Positions 12,765 to 24,540 of a stretch of 64,000 nucleotides of DNA are shown here, piece by piece. A program made the position numbers and the translations under genes. Positions within the stretch are counted from its first letter, which is position 1, and each line of letters opens with the position of its first letter. Source of the stretch: Enoplolaimus lenunculus (Eukaryota > Nematoda > Enoplea > Enoplida > Thoracostomopsidae); assembly GCA_030248215.1 (NCBI GenBank), contig JASANG010001667.1:39993-103992 (forward strand), read 5' to 3'. Below the pieces are notes generated by a model, which did no database searches, was not told the origin of the DNA, and saw nothing but the letters and a program-made list of their open reading frames with translations.

Positions 12765-13016
12765 CACTGTAAATTCTAATGAGTTGATTAATCAATTCAG
12801 TTACCGAGTTAGTTATTTCTGAATTAAGATCAGTATACATTAACTCACTCTGAGTTGAGTTGATTCTCACTCTGAGCTGAGTTGACTCTGGGTGAGTTGA
12901 TTAATTAACTCAGAATGAATTGAATCAACTCAAAATGCTGAGTTCTGATAGTCCTAACTCAGACTGAGTGATTCAACTCATTCTGAGTTAAAATCAACTC
13001 ACTGAAATTTACAGTG
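12765..13016. mobile_element. TA-flanked MITE with TGAGTTGA-rich interior
   Basis: Terminal inverted repeats CACTGTAAATT and AAATTTACAGTG are bounded on both sides by TA, the signature of Tc1/mariner-type insertion. The interior is an imperfect palindrome of repeated TGAGTTGA/TCAACTCA words. There is no coding capacity. Confidence 0.75.
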
Positions 13017-13019
13017 TAC

Positions 13020-13520
13020 AAACAAAAATTTCGAAATTTATCCAAAATCTTACAAATGTCGAAAAATAAAACATTTTTTAGCTTATACCTCAATATTCCT
13101 TTTTCGTTTCCGTTTATGTTTCTGTTATTTTAATCACTATCCGTTTTCGTTATTCTACTGACCGTTTACACCATGGTTTGTATATAATCCGTTACCGTAT
13201 TGTCCTGAGTATCAAAGTCCTTCTAAAGGGCTTTGTTTTGTCCGCGATGGATTGTATGGAAACAGGATGTAACCGGATAGTCGTTTCCGTTTCCGTTTTA
13301 TAGAAAGGGAAATTTCGTTATTTTTTACGGTCAACTTTTCATTAAAATTTAAGAAAGGCCGGTTAATATTGGCACGTCTCAATTGCGATGGCAGAAAAAT
13401 AAATAACCTTTTAAACTTTTACACTTCAATTTTCGTTTTCAGTTTCTGTTTCCGTTTAATTTTGATCACTATCCTCTTCCGCTCCAGTTATCTTTACTGT
13501 CCGTTTTGCAAAGTAGCGTA
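13020..13520. repeat. CCGTTTC-rich dispersed repeat
   Basis: Repeated TTTCCGTTTCCGTTT-type words on both sides of unique AT-rich DNA. The same vocabulary appears at 27915-28155, 30060-30415, 34935-35030 and 53695-54035. It probably represents small inverted-repeat elements, but the ends are not resolved. Confidence 0.4.
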
Positions 13521-14329
13521 AGCAGAACCAAATATTTAGTTTTCAGTTGTTTTTTTGCCTAGATCGTATAATTTGCTCAATGCTTGTATGCAGCCAGACG
13601 TCTGCCTAGCTGATATGTAAAAAGACAGTTCGGAACATATTAGTGAGCAAATTTGTTGATACACCGATTTTTTATTCAGCAACTTGTAAAGGATATACAA
13701 ATAAAGTATACCTTACAGAATCAACAGCAGTAGAGCTTGTAGTATTTTATGACAAGAGAAACGTTATAGCCAAGGAACGGTAAAATTTTCAATAAATATC
13801 TATTTTTACATTTTTATCGTTGCTATGACCAAATCCCGAATTTTGAAACAATCAAATCCAGAAGTACGCACGTTTGTATCCAACTAAAACACAATTTACA
13901 CAACTGTTCGAAAGCAGGGTTATGTAATGGTCTTTACAACACATTTTCAAAAATTTTAAATTCATTTATTAGGTTAAAATAGATTTTGTAACTAGAGTAA
14001 TCGCGTAGCTAGGGTGGTCGTTGTGATTTCATGGTGGGAAATCTAGTAAGAATCAGCGTTCAGTTTGTGGATAGTGGAGGGGAATGAGATAATATTGTTG
14101 ACAATAATATGCTTTTAGTTGGAATATTTGTTGACTTTGGAAATCGCATTGACTGAAACTAATCTAGTTCGAATAACAATCAGGGTTCCACATGGTGTGT
14201 TTGCGTGTGAGTATGCAATATATGCAATGCACATTGTGTTGTATGATAGCCGGCAGCATAAGTCTACTAGAAAAGCGTTGGAGGAGCAGGCTTCATCCCT
14301 ATGTACGCCTTTTTTCCAGGTCCTTAGTG

Positions 14330-14505
14330 AAAAAGGTATGGAATCCCGGCCTGGTTTCTGCACTTTGGAAATCACATTGAGTGTGTCAGAACTGCACGGT
14401 CGAGACGACCCGTTTCTCCGAAGATATGGCCACGCCGGGAATTGAACCTTGGACCTCTCGCTCGCGAGTCAAGTGCGCTACCCATTACACCACGCGGCCG
14501 ATATC
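14330..14505 (-). repeat. tRNA-derived SINE, copy 1
   Basis: The head at 14499-14428 (minus strand) is 72 nt with a complete 7-bp acceptor stem (GGCCGCG against CGTGGCC, one G-T), a D-arm, an anticodon-like loop with CGC and a TTCAATTCC B-box region. Its T-stem and the top of the anticodon stem are mismatched, so it is a SINE head and not a working tRNA-Ala. A tail at lower coordinates carries ATATCTTCGG and GACCGTGCAG. Related copies are at 14670-14875 and 16185-16345. Confidence 0.7.
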
Positions 14506-14669
14506 CTAATTTCCTCTGGTGGTATATGTGCACGAGTATGTATGTCTTAACATTACACACTCTGCACATACACAAGATACTCACAGAGTGAAACTGATCT
14601 AATTCGAATAACAAACAGGGTTCCACATGTGGTGTTAGCGTGTGAGACATGCTTGTGCTAATGCATATG

Positions 14670-14875
14670 CAATATATACAGTGGCAGTGGAATGATTGTA
14701 AAGTGTGGACTGTTAGAACAGTACGGGTGGGACGCCCCCATTGCTCGAAGTACTGCGAATATATACGTGGTTTTGTTGTAATTCCTAAGAAAGATATGAC
14801 CACACCAGGAATCGAACCACGGACCTCACGCTCGTCAGTCAAGCGCGCTACCCATCTCAGCACGTTGATTATATA
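14670..14875 (-). repeat. tRNA-derived SINE, copy 2
   Basis: The head at 14869-14798 has TGGGTAGCGCGCTTGACT and a good B-box GGTTCGATTCC, followed by a tail with ATATCTTTC and ACTGTTCTAACAGTCC. A direct repeat of about 60 bp (TCGAATAACAA...CAGGGTTCCACATG) precedes copies 1 and 2, at about 14166-14230 and 14597-14660, so the whole unit was probably duplicated in tandem. Confidence 0.65.
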
Positions 14876-15360
14876 TAGGTATATATTTTTTCGGCATTCC
14901 ATTGTTTTAGGGTCTAAAATTAATGAAAATTGAAAAAATGGAATTTGCAAGTATTTTTATTTTCGTGTGCACCTCATTGCGGTGGATCATTTCGAAATTT
15001 TTCCGAAAACCATTTTTCAATTTTTTCATTTTATAAGGGTTTTTCGTTCCCCATTATAATGAAAAAATGTTAAAACTATAGACAAATGATATACCGTTCG
15101 ACGCAGCTTGACCAGACAAACTCAATGGTGCAATTTTCACGATCAACTTAATCTACAAAAATATCATCACTGCAATTGTAAATTTCAAGGATCTTTTTTT
15201 AATCATATACCTAAGCAATGTATTATTTTGCCCCACCCCTGATCCCCCGTTTTCTAAGGGGAAATTAAGCAGGATGGGGCCTGCCGCGCCCAAACCTCCC
15301 GCGCTTAGCAACTCATATACTATACACCTGACAATTGCCGTTAAGAGCAAGTTAAATTCT

Positions 15361-15930
15361 TAACACAAAACCCTGAAAAAATTGGAAACAGGTGTGAATA
15401 ATGGTGTTTTCTGGACCGCCATATCGTTCTGAGCCCGAGAATACCAAAATTTCTGACGCTTAAAACAAAACTGAAAAAATTGGAAAAAGGTGAAAATAAT
15501 GCAAGTTTTTGGACCGCCATATCGTTCTGAGCTCGAAAATACCAAATTTGACTCTTAACACAAAACCCTGAAAAAATTGGAAAAAGGTGAAAATAATGTT
15601 GTTTTCTGGACCGCCATATGGTTCTGAGCCCGAGAATACCAAAATTTCTGACGCTTAAAACAAAACCCTGGAAAAAATTGGAAAAAGGTGACAATAATGC
15701 TATTTTTTGGACCGCCATATCGTTCTGAGCTCGAAAATACCAAATTTGACTCTTAACACAAAACCCTGAAAAAATTGGAAAAAAGTGAAAATAATGTTGT
15801 TTTCTGGACCGCCATGTCGTTCTGAGCTCGAAAATACCAAAATTTCTGACTCTTAACACAAAACCCAGAAAGAAGTTGGGAAAAGGTGAAAATAATGTTT
15901 TCTGTTGCGCCATATCGTTCGAAGCCCGAA
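15361..15930. repeat. 98-bp tandem satellite with alternating unit types
   Basis: About 5.7 units of roughly 98 bp, each with GGACCGCCATAT, CTGAGC(C/T)CG and GAAAAAATTGGAAAAAGG. Junction segments alternate between CCCGAGAATACC...GACGC and CTCGAAAATACC...GACTC, so the array has a dimeric higher-order unit of about 196 bp. The long open frames on the minus strand reflect the repeat and are not a gene. Confidence 0.9.
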
Positions 15931-16184
15931 AATACTAAAGTTTCTGAATAAAATCGCATATTTCGATTTCTATTAAATTTTGACCCTAAAACCAACGAGA
16001 GCTTATTTTTGTCAAGTGCTATATGTGCGCGTGTAAGCATGTGTTTACACTACATACATTATGCACGCTCAAATCTACACCGCGAACACCAATATTCCCA
16101 CTTCTTTAGGCGGTCTTTCCAGAACGCGAATGCAATCTTCGAATCCATGGGCCTGCAATTTTCAGCGCCTGTCTCGGTGGGACA

Positions 16185-16345
16185 TATACATTAAAACTGT
16201 ACGATCGGGATGACCTATTTGCTGAAATACTGCGAATATACGTGGTCTTTTCCTTAATTTTTCCTAAAGATATGGCCACACCGAGAACCTTACCTGGAGC
16301 CTGTCGTTCGCGAATCAAGCGCGTTACCCACACGCGGCCGATATT
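16185..16345 (-). repeat. tRNA-derived SINE, copy 3
   Basis: The head at 16339-16274 begins GGCCGCGTG and ends GTGTGGCC like copy 1, but its D-arm is shortened and the B-box region is decayed. The tail shares CGTATATTCGCAGTA with copy 2. It is the most diverged of the three. Confidence 0.6.
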
Positions 16346-17039
16346 ATATATTTTTCTTGTGCTACGTATATATACGTATGTCACTGCACGTGTATGCATA
16401 TGTCTTAATATTACACACACTATGCATGTAGATACACATCTACACCACGCATGCCAACAGACTGGTCTGAAACGGAGATTTTTGACCGATCCAATATCGG
16501 GTATAGTCTGCATTCTTGCCCAAATATATTGCATTTGCGTATATGTTTGATTGCCGAACAAACTCTAAATTGAAGGCTTGCAATTGCTGTTATAACAGTA
16601 CTGTGTTTAACTTCTCGCTCGCTTTGCTCTCGAAAATTCAATTACCTGGTGTGGTGTTGATATCACGGGCGATTCGGCCAGGTGTACGTACACGCTCGGT
16701 CGGGAAAAACAAACGGTCTTAGAGAGAGCCCGAAGTGTTAGCCTCCGGATATAACTCGTGGGGTCGGCCACTACAGAACTTTTAAAGAAACTCGTGATTT
16801 GCAGAACAGTGTCCAAAAGACTAAAGTTTGGTTTTTGAAGGACACCTAGGTTAAGAAAGAAACCTGTCGATAATGTGAGCCCCGTGCCTCCCACCGGCTT
16901 AGTTCGGCGCTGTTTACCTATATAATATAGCCACCTGCCGCAGACTTATAGTCTGGAGTGTTGGTACTTTAATAATAGTAAACTGTTAAATATATTCTAT
17001 ACGTATGTATAGACTGTGTCTATATTGAAATAGGTACCT

Positions 17040-20000
17040 ATGGAAAGCTTACCTGACGAGGAGGCAAAAAAAGCTGGCTTCAAGAAAAGAAGCGCTTCCT
17101 CGGCTTTTGAAAGTGACCAAAAGTTGGAACCAAGACCATCGGCATCAAGTGGTTCGCTGATGGATCAGAATGCGAATGTTTGGCGTGCTAAAAATTCATG
17201 GTTGTCCTCGTGGATATCTCAAGCAAAAGATGTAGTAAGATGATTTACATAAACCTAAATGACAGCTTGTATTCTTTTAACGCTGTAATCACGTATTTTT
17301 ATAGTGACGGTTATTTTTAGAGCAAGGTAATAAATTGGTGATTTTCTGTTGATTTACATATTTGTTCATTACTATAAGCAGTAGGTAAAGTTTAGCATCT
17401 TTTGTTTTAGACGCTTTCCACTTACGATAACGTGAAAAAAGACCTCGCTGATTTTAATGCCGCGGTGTCTAATGAAGCTTCCAATATTTATACTGGAGCA
17501 ACTAGCGTTGTGAAGAACACAAACGCTAGCTTAACGCAAGTAAATGTTTTCTCGCTGTTACCAAATACCATTTGTGCACCATAGTTCCGTATTTCAAAAG
17601 GCGCAGTAAAGTATCATATATTTAATATATAGGTAACAAGCAAAACAAACGACAAAAGCCATGTTTTGTTAAGTTTAATCGCTGCTTCTAGAGTTACTAC
17701 TAACTCCACATGCCGTATAATGTTGACTATGTCTGCCCATGATATTTACTTTGATTATAATTCATTATTGATTCGCGATAGGAGTTCTGCATTTTCGGAA
17801 AAGATCTTCTTAACACGTAAACTAGAGGTTGCAGATTGAAGACAAAGGTGAGCAGCTGGTGAAAGGCCTTGTCTCAGGCGTTAGCTACATGCTCAGCGTG
17901 GATGACACGACGGCAGGAGAGGATGATTTTTCTGTGCCTATAGCTGCGGCTATTGCGTCTACTGATAACCAAGTGAGTTAATAATCTACTCATTGCTGAC
18001 AACTCAGTTCATGATCCTAAGAATTTATGTTGTGCTGAACAATGGCGCCTTTTAGTTTAGCTAGCGTCTTATGATTTGTTGTTCTGGGAAAGTTATAATG
18101 TTTCAATGTATTTTTCCGTAGCGTTCACTCTACGATATTCAGTCTGACGTCAGCACATTCACAATTGAGCCTGCTGACCTGGACGTGACAAATCCACAAG
18201 AAATATTATACACGGAGTGGATACAAACATACGAGTATTTCCGAAGACAGTTAGAAGTCAACTGGTTACTTGCTCACGTGGACGAGTTAAGAGAACACTA
18301 CAAGGCGTTGGTAAGTCAAGTATTTTCCAGAGAACTCATCATATTGTCATGTCAGCAACAGTTTTTAATACGGCTAGTAAACGTTTTACGCGCACGAATA
18401 ACACAATGAAGGCTATTTGAGCCAAATTGCTAGTATAATAGCAGGGTGCATCCGGGCTTCCGGTTCCGATAAGAATTCCGATTCAAAGCCTGTTTCGATT
18501 CCGCTTGCATGTATTATTGGAATCGTAATGTTTCAGCGTTTATAACCAGGGTGCAACCGGAATTACAATTTACCGGAACCGGAATTTGAAAATTTTACCG
18601 GAACCGGAACTGGAACCGGAAAGTGAAAAATGCATTTCACCAAAAATTTCATTTTAATCTTATTTTTTGCTCTATTATTTGTGAAATAACCTTAGTCGAA
18701 CATAGGTATTTATTTTATTTTTTGTATTTTAGATTTTCGTCGTCGACTGAAGTGAAATCCACCATCATTGGCTTATATTCGGAGTACAAGTGACTTTCAA
18801 AAGAGATTTTTAAAAATTAGCAAAGTTAAGAAAACGGCCAAATTATAACACCGGAATTTTTAAATCCGGTAAAAATTTACCGGAACCGGAAGGTGAAAAA
18901 ATGCCGGAACCGGAATTCCGGTTGCACCCTGTTTATAACCTATATTATTGCATTGAGTGTTGTAACAGTTTTTTTATATCAGTTCTCAGATCTCATTTGC
19001 AATATACGTATGGCATGTAAATTATCATAGAAGCGTGATTAACAGGCACCCTGAAGCAGATATATTAGATATATTGATATAGCGCATAATAGATGCATAT
19101 AATAAGACTCGGTATATAAACCTTGTCGTTTTTGGAAATTTACAGGCGTAATTTCGATTTCCTTGTAAATTTACTATTCCGATTCAGCAATAATTCAGTT
19201 CTGTTTTGCACAGTGCATAATTGGTATGTAGAGTCTGAAACAAAACTAAACTATATTGGAAGTAGAACCAGAACAGGAAATTTGCACAGGAATATGTACC
19301 GGAATCGGAATTAGAAATTATGCGCATTTATCAATTTTAACATAAAGTAGAGCGAAATAGTAAATTTCGAAGTATTCGCGTATAAAAACAAAATAACGAT
19401 TACATTTTCTTTCATTGGTGGTTAATTTGATTATCTAAATTATCCAAAATATTTACAACCCTTGCTCTAATTCAAAATATACTAAATTTATTTGAAGTGT
19501 AACATGTCTACAGTAATGATTATGCACAAAGTTTCAACGCTCCAGTTCCGGTTCCAATTGAATTTCTACATAATCGGAAACGAAATAGGAACATGTTTTG
19601 AGTCGGAATTTTAACCCGAGCCGAAATCAAGTTAGCAACACTGCTTGTAGGTACAAAGATGTTTATTAACTTAAAAGTTAGAAAATTTAAATCTTACAAA
19701 GTTTTAGCATGCCGTGTGGCCGTGTGCTATTGGAACGATTCCATTTTACCAGTAAAAAGTCATCTATTAGCTCCGGTTCTGTTATTCAGTTATATATTGC
19801 AATGTTTTGTTGCCCGCAGGTTGAATGTTAATTGCTGTATTCTGCAGGTACCTTCTGTTATATCAGACGCTGATTTTTGGCGACGTTATTTCTACGCAGC
19901 AGATTGTCTCGTGAGAATGCAAGCGCGGCAGTCAGCAGTAGAACGCGCAGGTGGAAACGCTCCATTAGCAGCTGCTCCGTGCGACCGCGATGATTTTACT

Positions 20001-21222
20001 CATGTTGCGCTGGAGACAACATCTACTCAACAAAACCGTAAAAATATAGAACAAAGCCTTAACGCTAAAGATTTAGATGGAACTGCTGCTACGCAATGTC
20101 GAGATTCGGTGTCACCTATTTTAAAGAAAAAAGGTGCTGGGGCAACAACGGCCGCAACAAGCGAGTTTAGTGATTGGTCGGACAGTGAGTTTGCAAGAAA
20201 ATAGTAAAGATTTTGTTAGGATTTGCCGACGGTTTCGTTTTTGTGCATAGATAATTTGATTTTGTTAGTTGACAACGTCGGAGGTTGTTGAAATAGTATG
20301 AGGGAGGTTATTTGTTGATTTGTGCTGTTAATTTGATGTTTGAGACATGTGATTAAATGTTTGTTCTCGGAATATCGTGTTAAGAACTGGGATGGGACGG
20401 TCTCGGTTAAAAACAGAGAATGAGACCTGGCTTTCGAGACCAGTAATGAGCAGTTTCGCTCTTGGTCAATTTTTGGTCATCATTGAAAAAAATTAAAGTT
20501 TTAAAATAAATTATTTCTAATGTTTTTTGTCGTTCTTTGTGTTTTTCATTTTTTCATACATTTTGTGTTTTTCATAGTTTTTTGTGTGTCTTCAGAACCG
20601 ACACGGAGACTCCTATTCTTTGAACTTAAGAAAGGTTTATTTTTTCTTCCGTAGCTACGTATGTAGTTAGTCGCGCAATAGAGGAGTACCAGATACAAGT
20701 TAAATTTATAAGGTTATCTCCATTAATCATTATGTTTGGCTTATACAGATCGTTAGGTAGCGTGCTGCAAATTGGGTATTGCACGCTTGCTACCTCTTGA
20801 AATTTTTTGTCCCATATCATATTGGTGATCAGTTTATTTCAGTCGAAAGTAATGATGACGATGACTCGAACGTTCCGACAGGCGATATTGCAAACACAGC
20901 GGAAGTGCCGACAAACAAAGAAATTGAGCAATCGATCGAAAAAGTAAACAACGCTGGCGTTTGTGAAACTGCAGATGCTATTCTACGAGAAGGGCGCGGG
21001 GCAGAAAAACAGGAACAACAAGAAATAAACCAAAAGCAGCGACAACAGAAAGATTGGACGAATGTAAGTCGGAAACAAAGCGAGCAAGATGTTGAAACAG
21101 AAGACCGAATCGAAGATAAAACAGATCACCGCCCAGAGCTTGAGTCTTTGTCGAGTTCTGACAACGGGCTTGCTACCGAGCAAGTTAAGTTGACTTCGGA
21201 TAGTTCAAATGGAGACGAATAA
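17040..21222 (+). CDS. bsdc1: BSD domain-containing protein 1 (BSDC1)
   Basis: BSDC1 is a conserved eukaryotic protein of poorly known role carrying one BSD domain, a three-helix fold named after BTF2-like factors, synapse-associated proteins and DOS2. Predicted exons: 17040-17234, 17411-17539, 17835-17972, 18122-18310, 19848-20184, 20843-21222. They give 455 residues, against about 430 in human. An N-terminal helix has SWLSSWISQAKDV, and the second exon continues with YDNVKKDLADFNAAV, matching the family start. The BSD domain spans about 165-245 across exons 4 and 5, with the signature VISDADFWRRYFY. The tail is acidic, glutamine-rich and disordered. Exon 5 also reads 20 bp past its donor (GACA|GTGAGT) to a stop, so intron retention would give a shorter C-terminus. 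Introns are small except the fourth, which holds a MITE. Confidence 0.92.
18440..18530. repeat. Partial CAGGGTGCA/TTCCGG element
   Basis: The segment starts GCAGGGTGCATCCGGGCTTCC and carries TTCCGATTC words, directly left of the hAT-like MITE at 18547. It looks like the truncated end of a related element. Further CCGGAA-type debris lies at 19260-19310 and 19540-19620 in the same intron. Confidence 0.4.
18547..18931. mobile_element. hAT-like MITE, copy 1 (BSDC1 intron 4)
   Basis: The ends are perfect inverted repeats CAGGGTGCAACCGGAATT / AATTCCGGTTGCACCCTG, flanked by an exact 8-bp direct duplication TTTATAAC (18539-18546 and 18932-18939). Eight-bp duplications are typical of hAT transposons. 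Subterminal regions are arrays of ACCGGA. Length is 385 bp with no coding capacity. It is nearly identical to the copy at 41636-42018, so the family is young. Confidence 0.92.
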
Positions 21223-24200
21223 AACCCGAGTTCTAGATATTTCTTGGCGGTGTTCTCAACCTCAGGGTACAACCGGGTTTCCTGCTCCGGCCAAAAGCGG
21301 CATCAGGCTCCGGTATTCTACATTGTCGGATATTTATTGCTGAAAAGTATTACCTAACTCTATATCGTATGTATTATTATTTTGACTAAAATCACAGTAT
21401 TTAGCTGTGAATTTTGTTCGAAATCATAAAAATGAGTTCTTCAATTGAAGGAGTCCAGTTAATACTAAGACACTTGTAGAAATAAAAATTAGCTGTTTTG
21501 AAAATATCAGTTAGATGTTGGATATTGGTGTTGCCGGCGCGCATATTTTTTGGTACCCGGTTGAACCCTGGTTGGAGTTGGATGATTATGAATTGGGAGT
21601 TATTAATGTCAAACATTGCCCATATGGTGACGCCAAGAACACATGGCTTGAGATTCCAGATCGGTATATTGGTTTAATAAGTTTGTAATACACGTCATTG
21701 TTTTATGAGCTAGGCAATCACCAGAGTCTGTACTGATCGTTTTGTTAGGTATTAAGGTAAATTACGTAATAATTAATGCGTAACCATAGCTTATTTGCGT
21801 AAACTTAGATTGTTAGTGCTTCGACACAGGGCAACACAATATGCTAGACTTTGTATACATGCAATTTATTGTTTACTGAGGTTTAATATGTAATTATGAT
21901 ACTTGACAAGAGTATGCAATTGCTTCGCACGATACACAGAGCATTTAGTCGCGTTACGTTTTTGTTTGATGGCAGTATTTTGTAAGCCTTTTCGCTGTAA
22001 CACAATGAGGTTTATTATTTTGTTTCATTTCGCAATATTATATAATGCATCCTGTCCATTCCAAAATGGAATAGCCATTTCTTGGTGCAAAATTAGCACC
22101 CACTGGCACATTGAAGTCTGAATAGTATGATGCACACTTGTTACAGCGTCTGTAGCTGCGGCATGTAGAGACACGCAGACACGTATCGTTTATGTGAAAA
22201 GAAACCATTGTTATTTTGAGCATTGGTCGATGGTTAGCTCCGTTATGATTTAGGCTTTGTTGAATATACCTATTGTTATGTGTGCCTCATGTACTGAAGT
22301 GTGTATTTATTTAATGTGTCAATAACAAGGCTTATTCCGCGTATGTTGCTGTTGTACATATTTAACGTCAGTGTTTTATATATTGTCTCTGACATAGTCA
22401 ATGTGATGTGTATGGGAAAATTTCGGTAGGCTGTAACGCTAGGACTTTGGCAATGCACCTCTGTTTACTTTTAGGTGCTAGGGTTTGAAAGCTAAACCTT
22501 ACGTTTTTTATTGTACATTAAACTTTTTCAATACGTACATATCTACTGCATTTTGTATAATTATTTATGCCCATTTATCCAATTTCTTGCCTTCTTTTCT
22601 TATTTAAGCGTATGAAATTTATTACCCTGCAGCTGAAAATTAGCAACCAAGTATTTGCAAAATTGAAGCTAATTCATCTATCAAGTTTTTGTTCTTAGAT
22701 CCTAGTCCATCAATACTCTTTTGGAAATTTGTCATACCCCAAACGTCGTGGAGAACAGGCAGTTTAATATATATTATGTTGACGTGCTTTTTTGCTTTAA
22801 GCTCAAATGACGGAAGAGGTTCAAAACATCTTTCTTAAAGAAAGCTTTCTGGATGTTAAGGTAAACGTTAAAAGGACCATAGTTTATTTGGTGGTAAACG
22901 CTTTTTCTGGGCCAGCTAAAAGTAAAATCTTTACATGATCGATTTGTATCGATATCTGTAACCCATTTGTTGATTTTGGAAACCTACCCATGGAAACTTA
23001 ATACGGTGAGAGAGTCCCAGTGGACAAGCCTTTGTGGTTATTATGGGCTAATATCTGTATTTCGCCTGCGTTTCAATATTGCTGTAAATAGATACTTTAC
23101 TTAAAATAAATTTAACAATTGATTATGGCAGTGTGTTTTACGTATATCTGAGCGGATCGCTCGTAACACGCTCATTAATATAAATTTTAGTGCAACAGTT
23201 TAATCAACCCTGTTGCAAGCAGCAACTTAATGCTGAAATTGTGTACATTTGCCCGCTGAGATACTATAGGTAGCAGGGTTAGCGAACATAATTTAAACAG
23301 AGATGTAAGGTGCTGTACGTTGATTCAGTTAATCGAAGATGTTGAAGCAAACTTAAAACTTAGTTTTCGAAACAGGTATTCACTATTTCCGAAGGCTTTC
23401 AGTTTTTTGAATCTGGTTGCATTCTGGCATTTTTTAATACAGTCGCGCTCAGTCATCTAGACCGCAATCGGTTGGTCAAATTTTTGAACCTGCATTGGTC
23501 GGCTAATGTAAAGAACGGGCGAAACAGTAGTATAAGCATATTCCTAAGCCTAAGCGTATGGATGAGCCTATTCCCAAGCCTAAACAAAAAATTCGTCTAA
23601 AGCTTAAACTGACTATTATAGCCCCTCCGGAAAACAATCTGGCCCTGTTCTATGCATGGGCCAACAGCATTATAAGCATATACCTAAGCGTAAGAATAAG
23701 CATATCCCTAAGCCAAGCAAAAAAATTAGTCTAAAGCTTAAGCTTACTCTATTGCAGTCCACATAGAAACGTTCCGCCCCTGATATTTTGGGTCGCTAAT
23801 ATCTACAATATGTTGTTTGGTTTTACACTAATTTTCTGCGAAATATCGTAAATTTCCTGAAAATTGTGACAAAAGTAAAACGAAACGCGCTAAACAGATA
23901 AATTTTGCAAAATATGCAAAATTTTGAACCGTTCGTATAAAATAAGGATTTTCGCACGGAAAGAGTAGAAGAACACTGCCAGATACAAAGCGGGCCAGCC
24001 AGGCCAAGGTTACTTTTCTAGCTCGCTTTTCGTGTGCGTTTTTTCATCAATAGCATATTGTGATCCCATTCAAAAACTTTCTGCACTTTTACTACAGGAT
24101 GGGCTGTTGTGCGGCAAAATGTAGGCTATGCTTATGTACCGGTTCAAAAGCGGTCCTGCTACATTATTGTTATATTGAATACGTTTATGTTGAAGTATAT

Positions 24201-24540
24201 ACCTTCCAAGCTGTTGCGCCAGTGCCAGTAAAACATGAGCATAAAAACAATGGAATTTCCGGTATTTCTTACCGAAACGGATACTGATTTTAACCGGAAA
24301 CGGATATCCGGTTACACGCTGCCCATGATAAACGAGTGAATGTCTGAAGTATATAAAATTTGAAACTGAAATTTATATATGTTTTATGTGAAGCGTTTCA
24401 GTAATTGGCATGATTTTTAAGTCTATTTTAGAACATCAAGTCTACAAATACAAATATAGTATATCGCATTTTCATCGCGAAATCGGGAGATTCTGTGTCT
24501 GTTATAGTGATTTCGTCTAATTTGTTTGTACTCTCTTGAA
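21223..24540. other. BSDC1-PLPP6 spacer
   Basis: A truncated CAGGGTACAACCGG-type element end lies at 21265-21325. TTAGGC-type clusters lie at 23520-23785. A CCGGAAACGGATATCCGG element end lies at 24240-24320. A short open segment at 22806-22859 starts ATGACGGAAGAG and ends at an AAG|GTAAAC donor; it could be an unassigned exon. Nothing else coding was recognised. Confidence 0.5.
23515..23785 (+). repeat. TTAGGC-built dispersed element
   Basis: The order of blocks is GAAACAGTAGTATAAGC, repeated CCTAAGCCTAAG, then AGTCTAAAGCTTAAGC...CTATTGCAGTCC. It matches the copy at 24828-25006 along its length and appears as two partly overlapping repeats here (23520-23670 and 23660-23785). Confidence 0.65.

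Noticed and set aside
14428-14499. Functional tRNA-Ala (anticodon CGC)
   Set aside because: The acceptor stem is complete but the T-stem and anticodon stem carry mismatches, and two more copies share the same tail, so a SINE is more likely.
14372-14950. 192-codon minus-strand open frame
   Set aside because: It reads straight through two tRNA-derived SINE copies; the repeated phrases in the translation come from the duplicated SINE, and there is no protein family match.
15341-15913. 190-codon minus-strand open frame
   Set aside because: Its periodic protein (repeated MAVQK and SPFSNFF words) mirrors the 98-bp satellite exactly.
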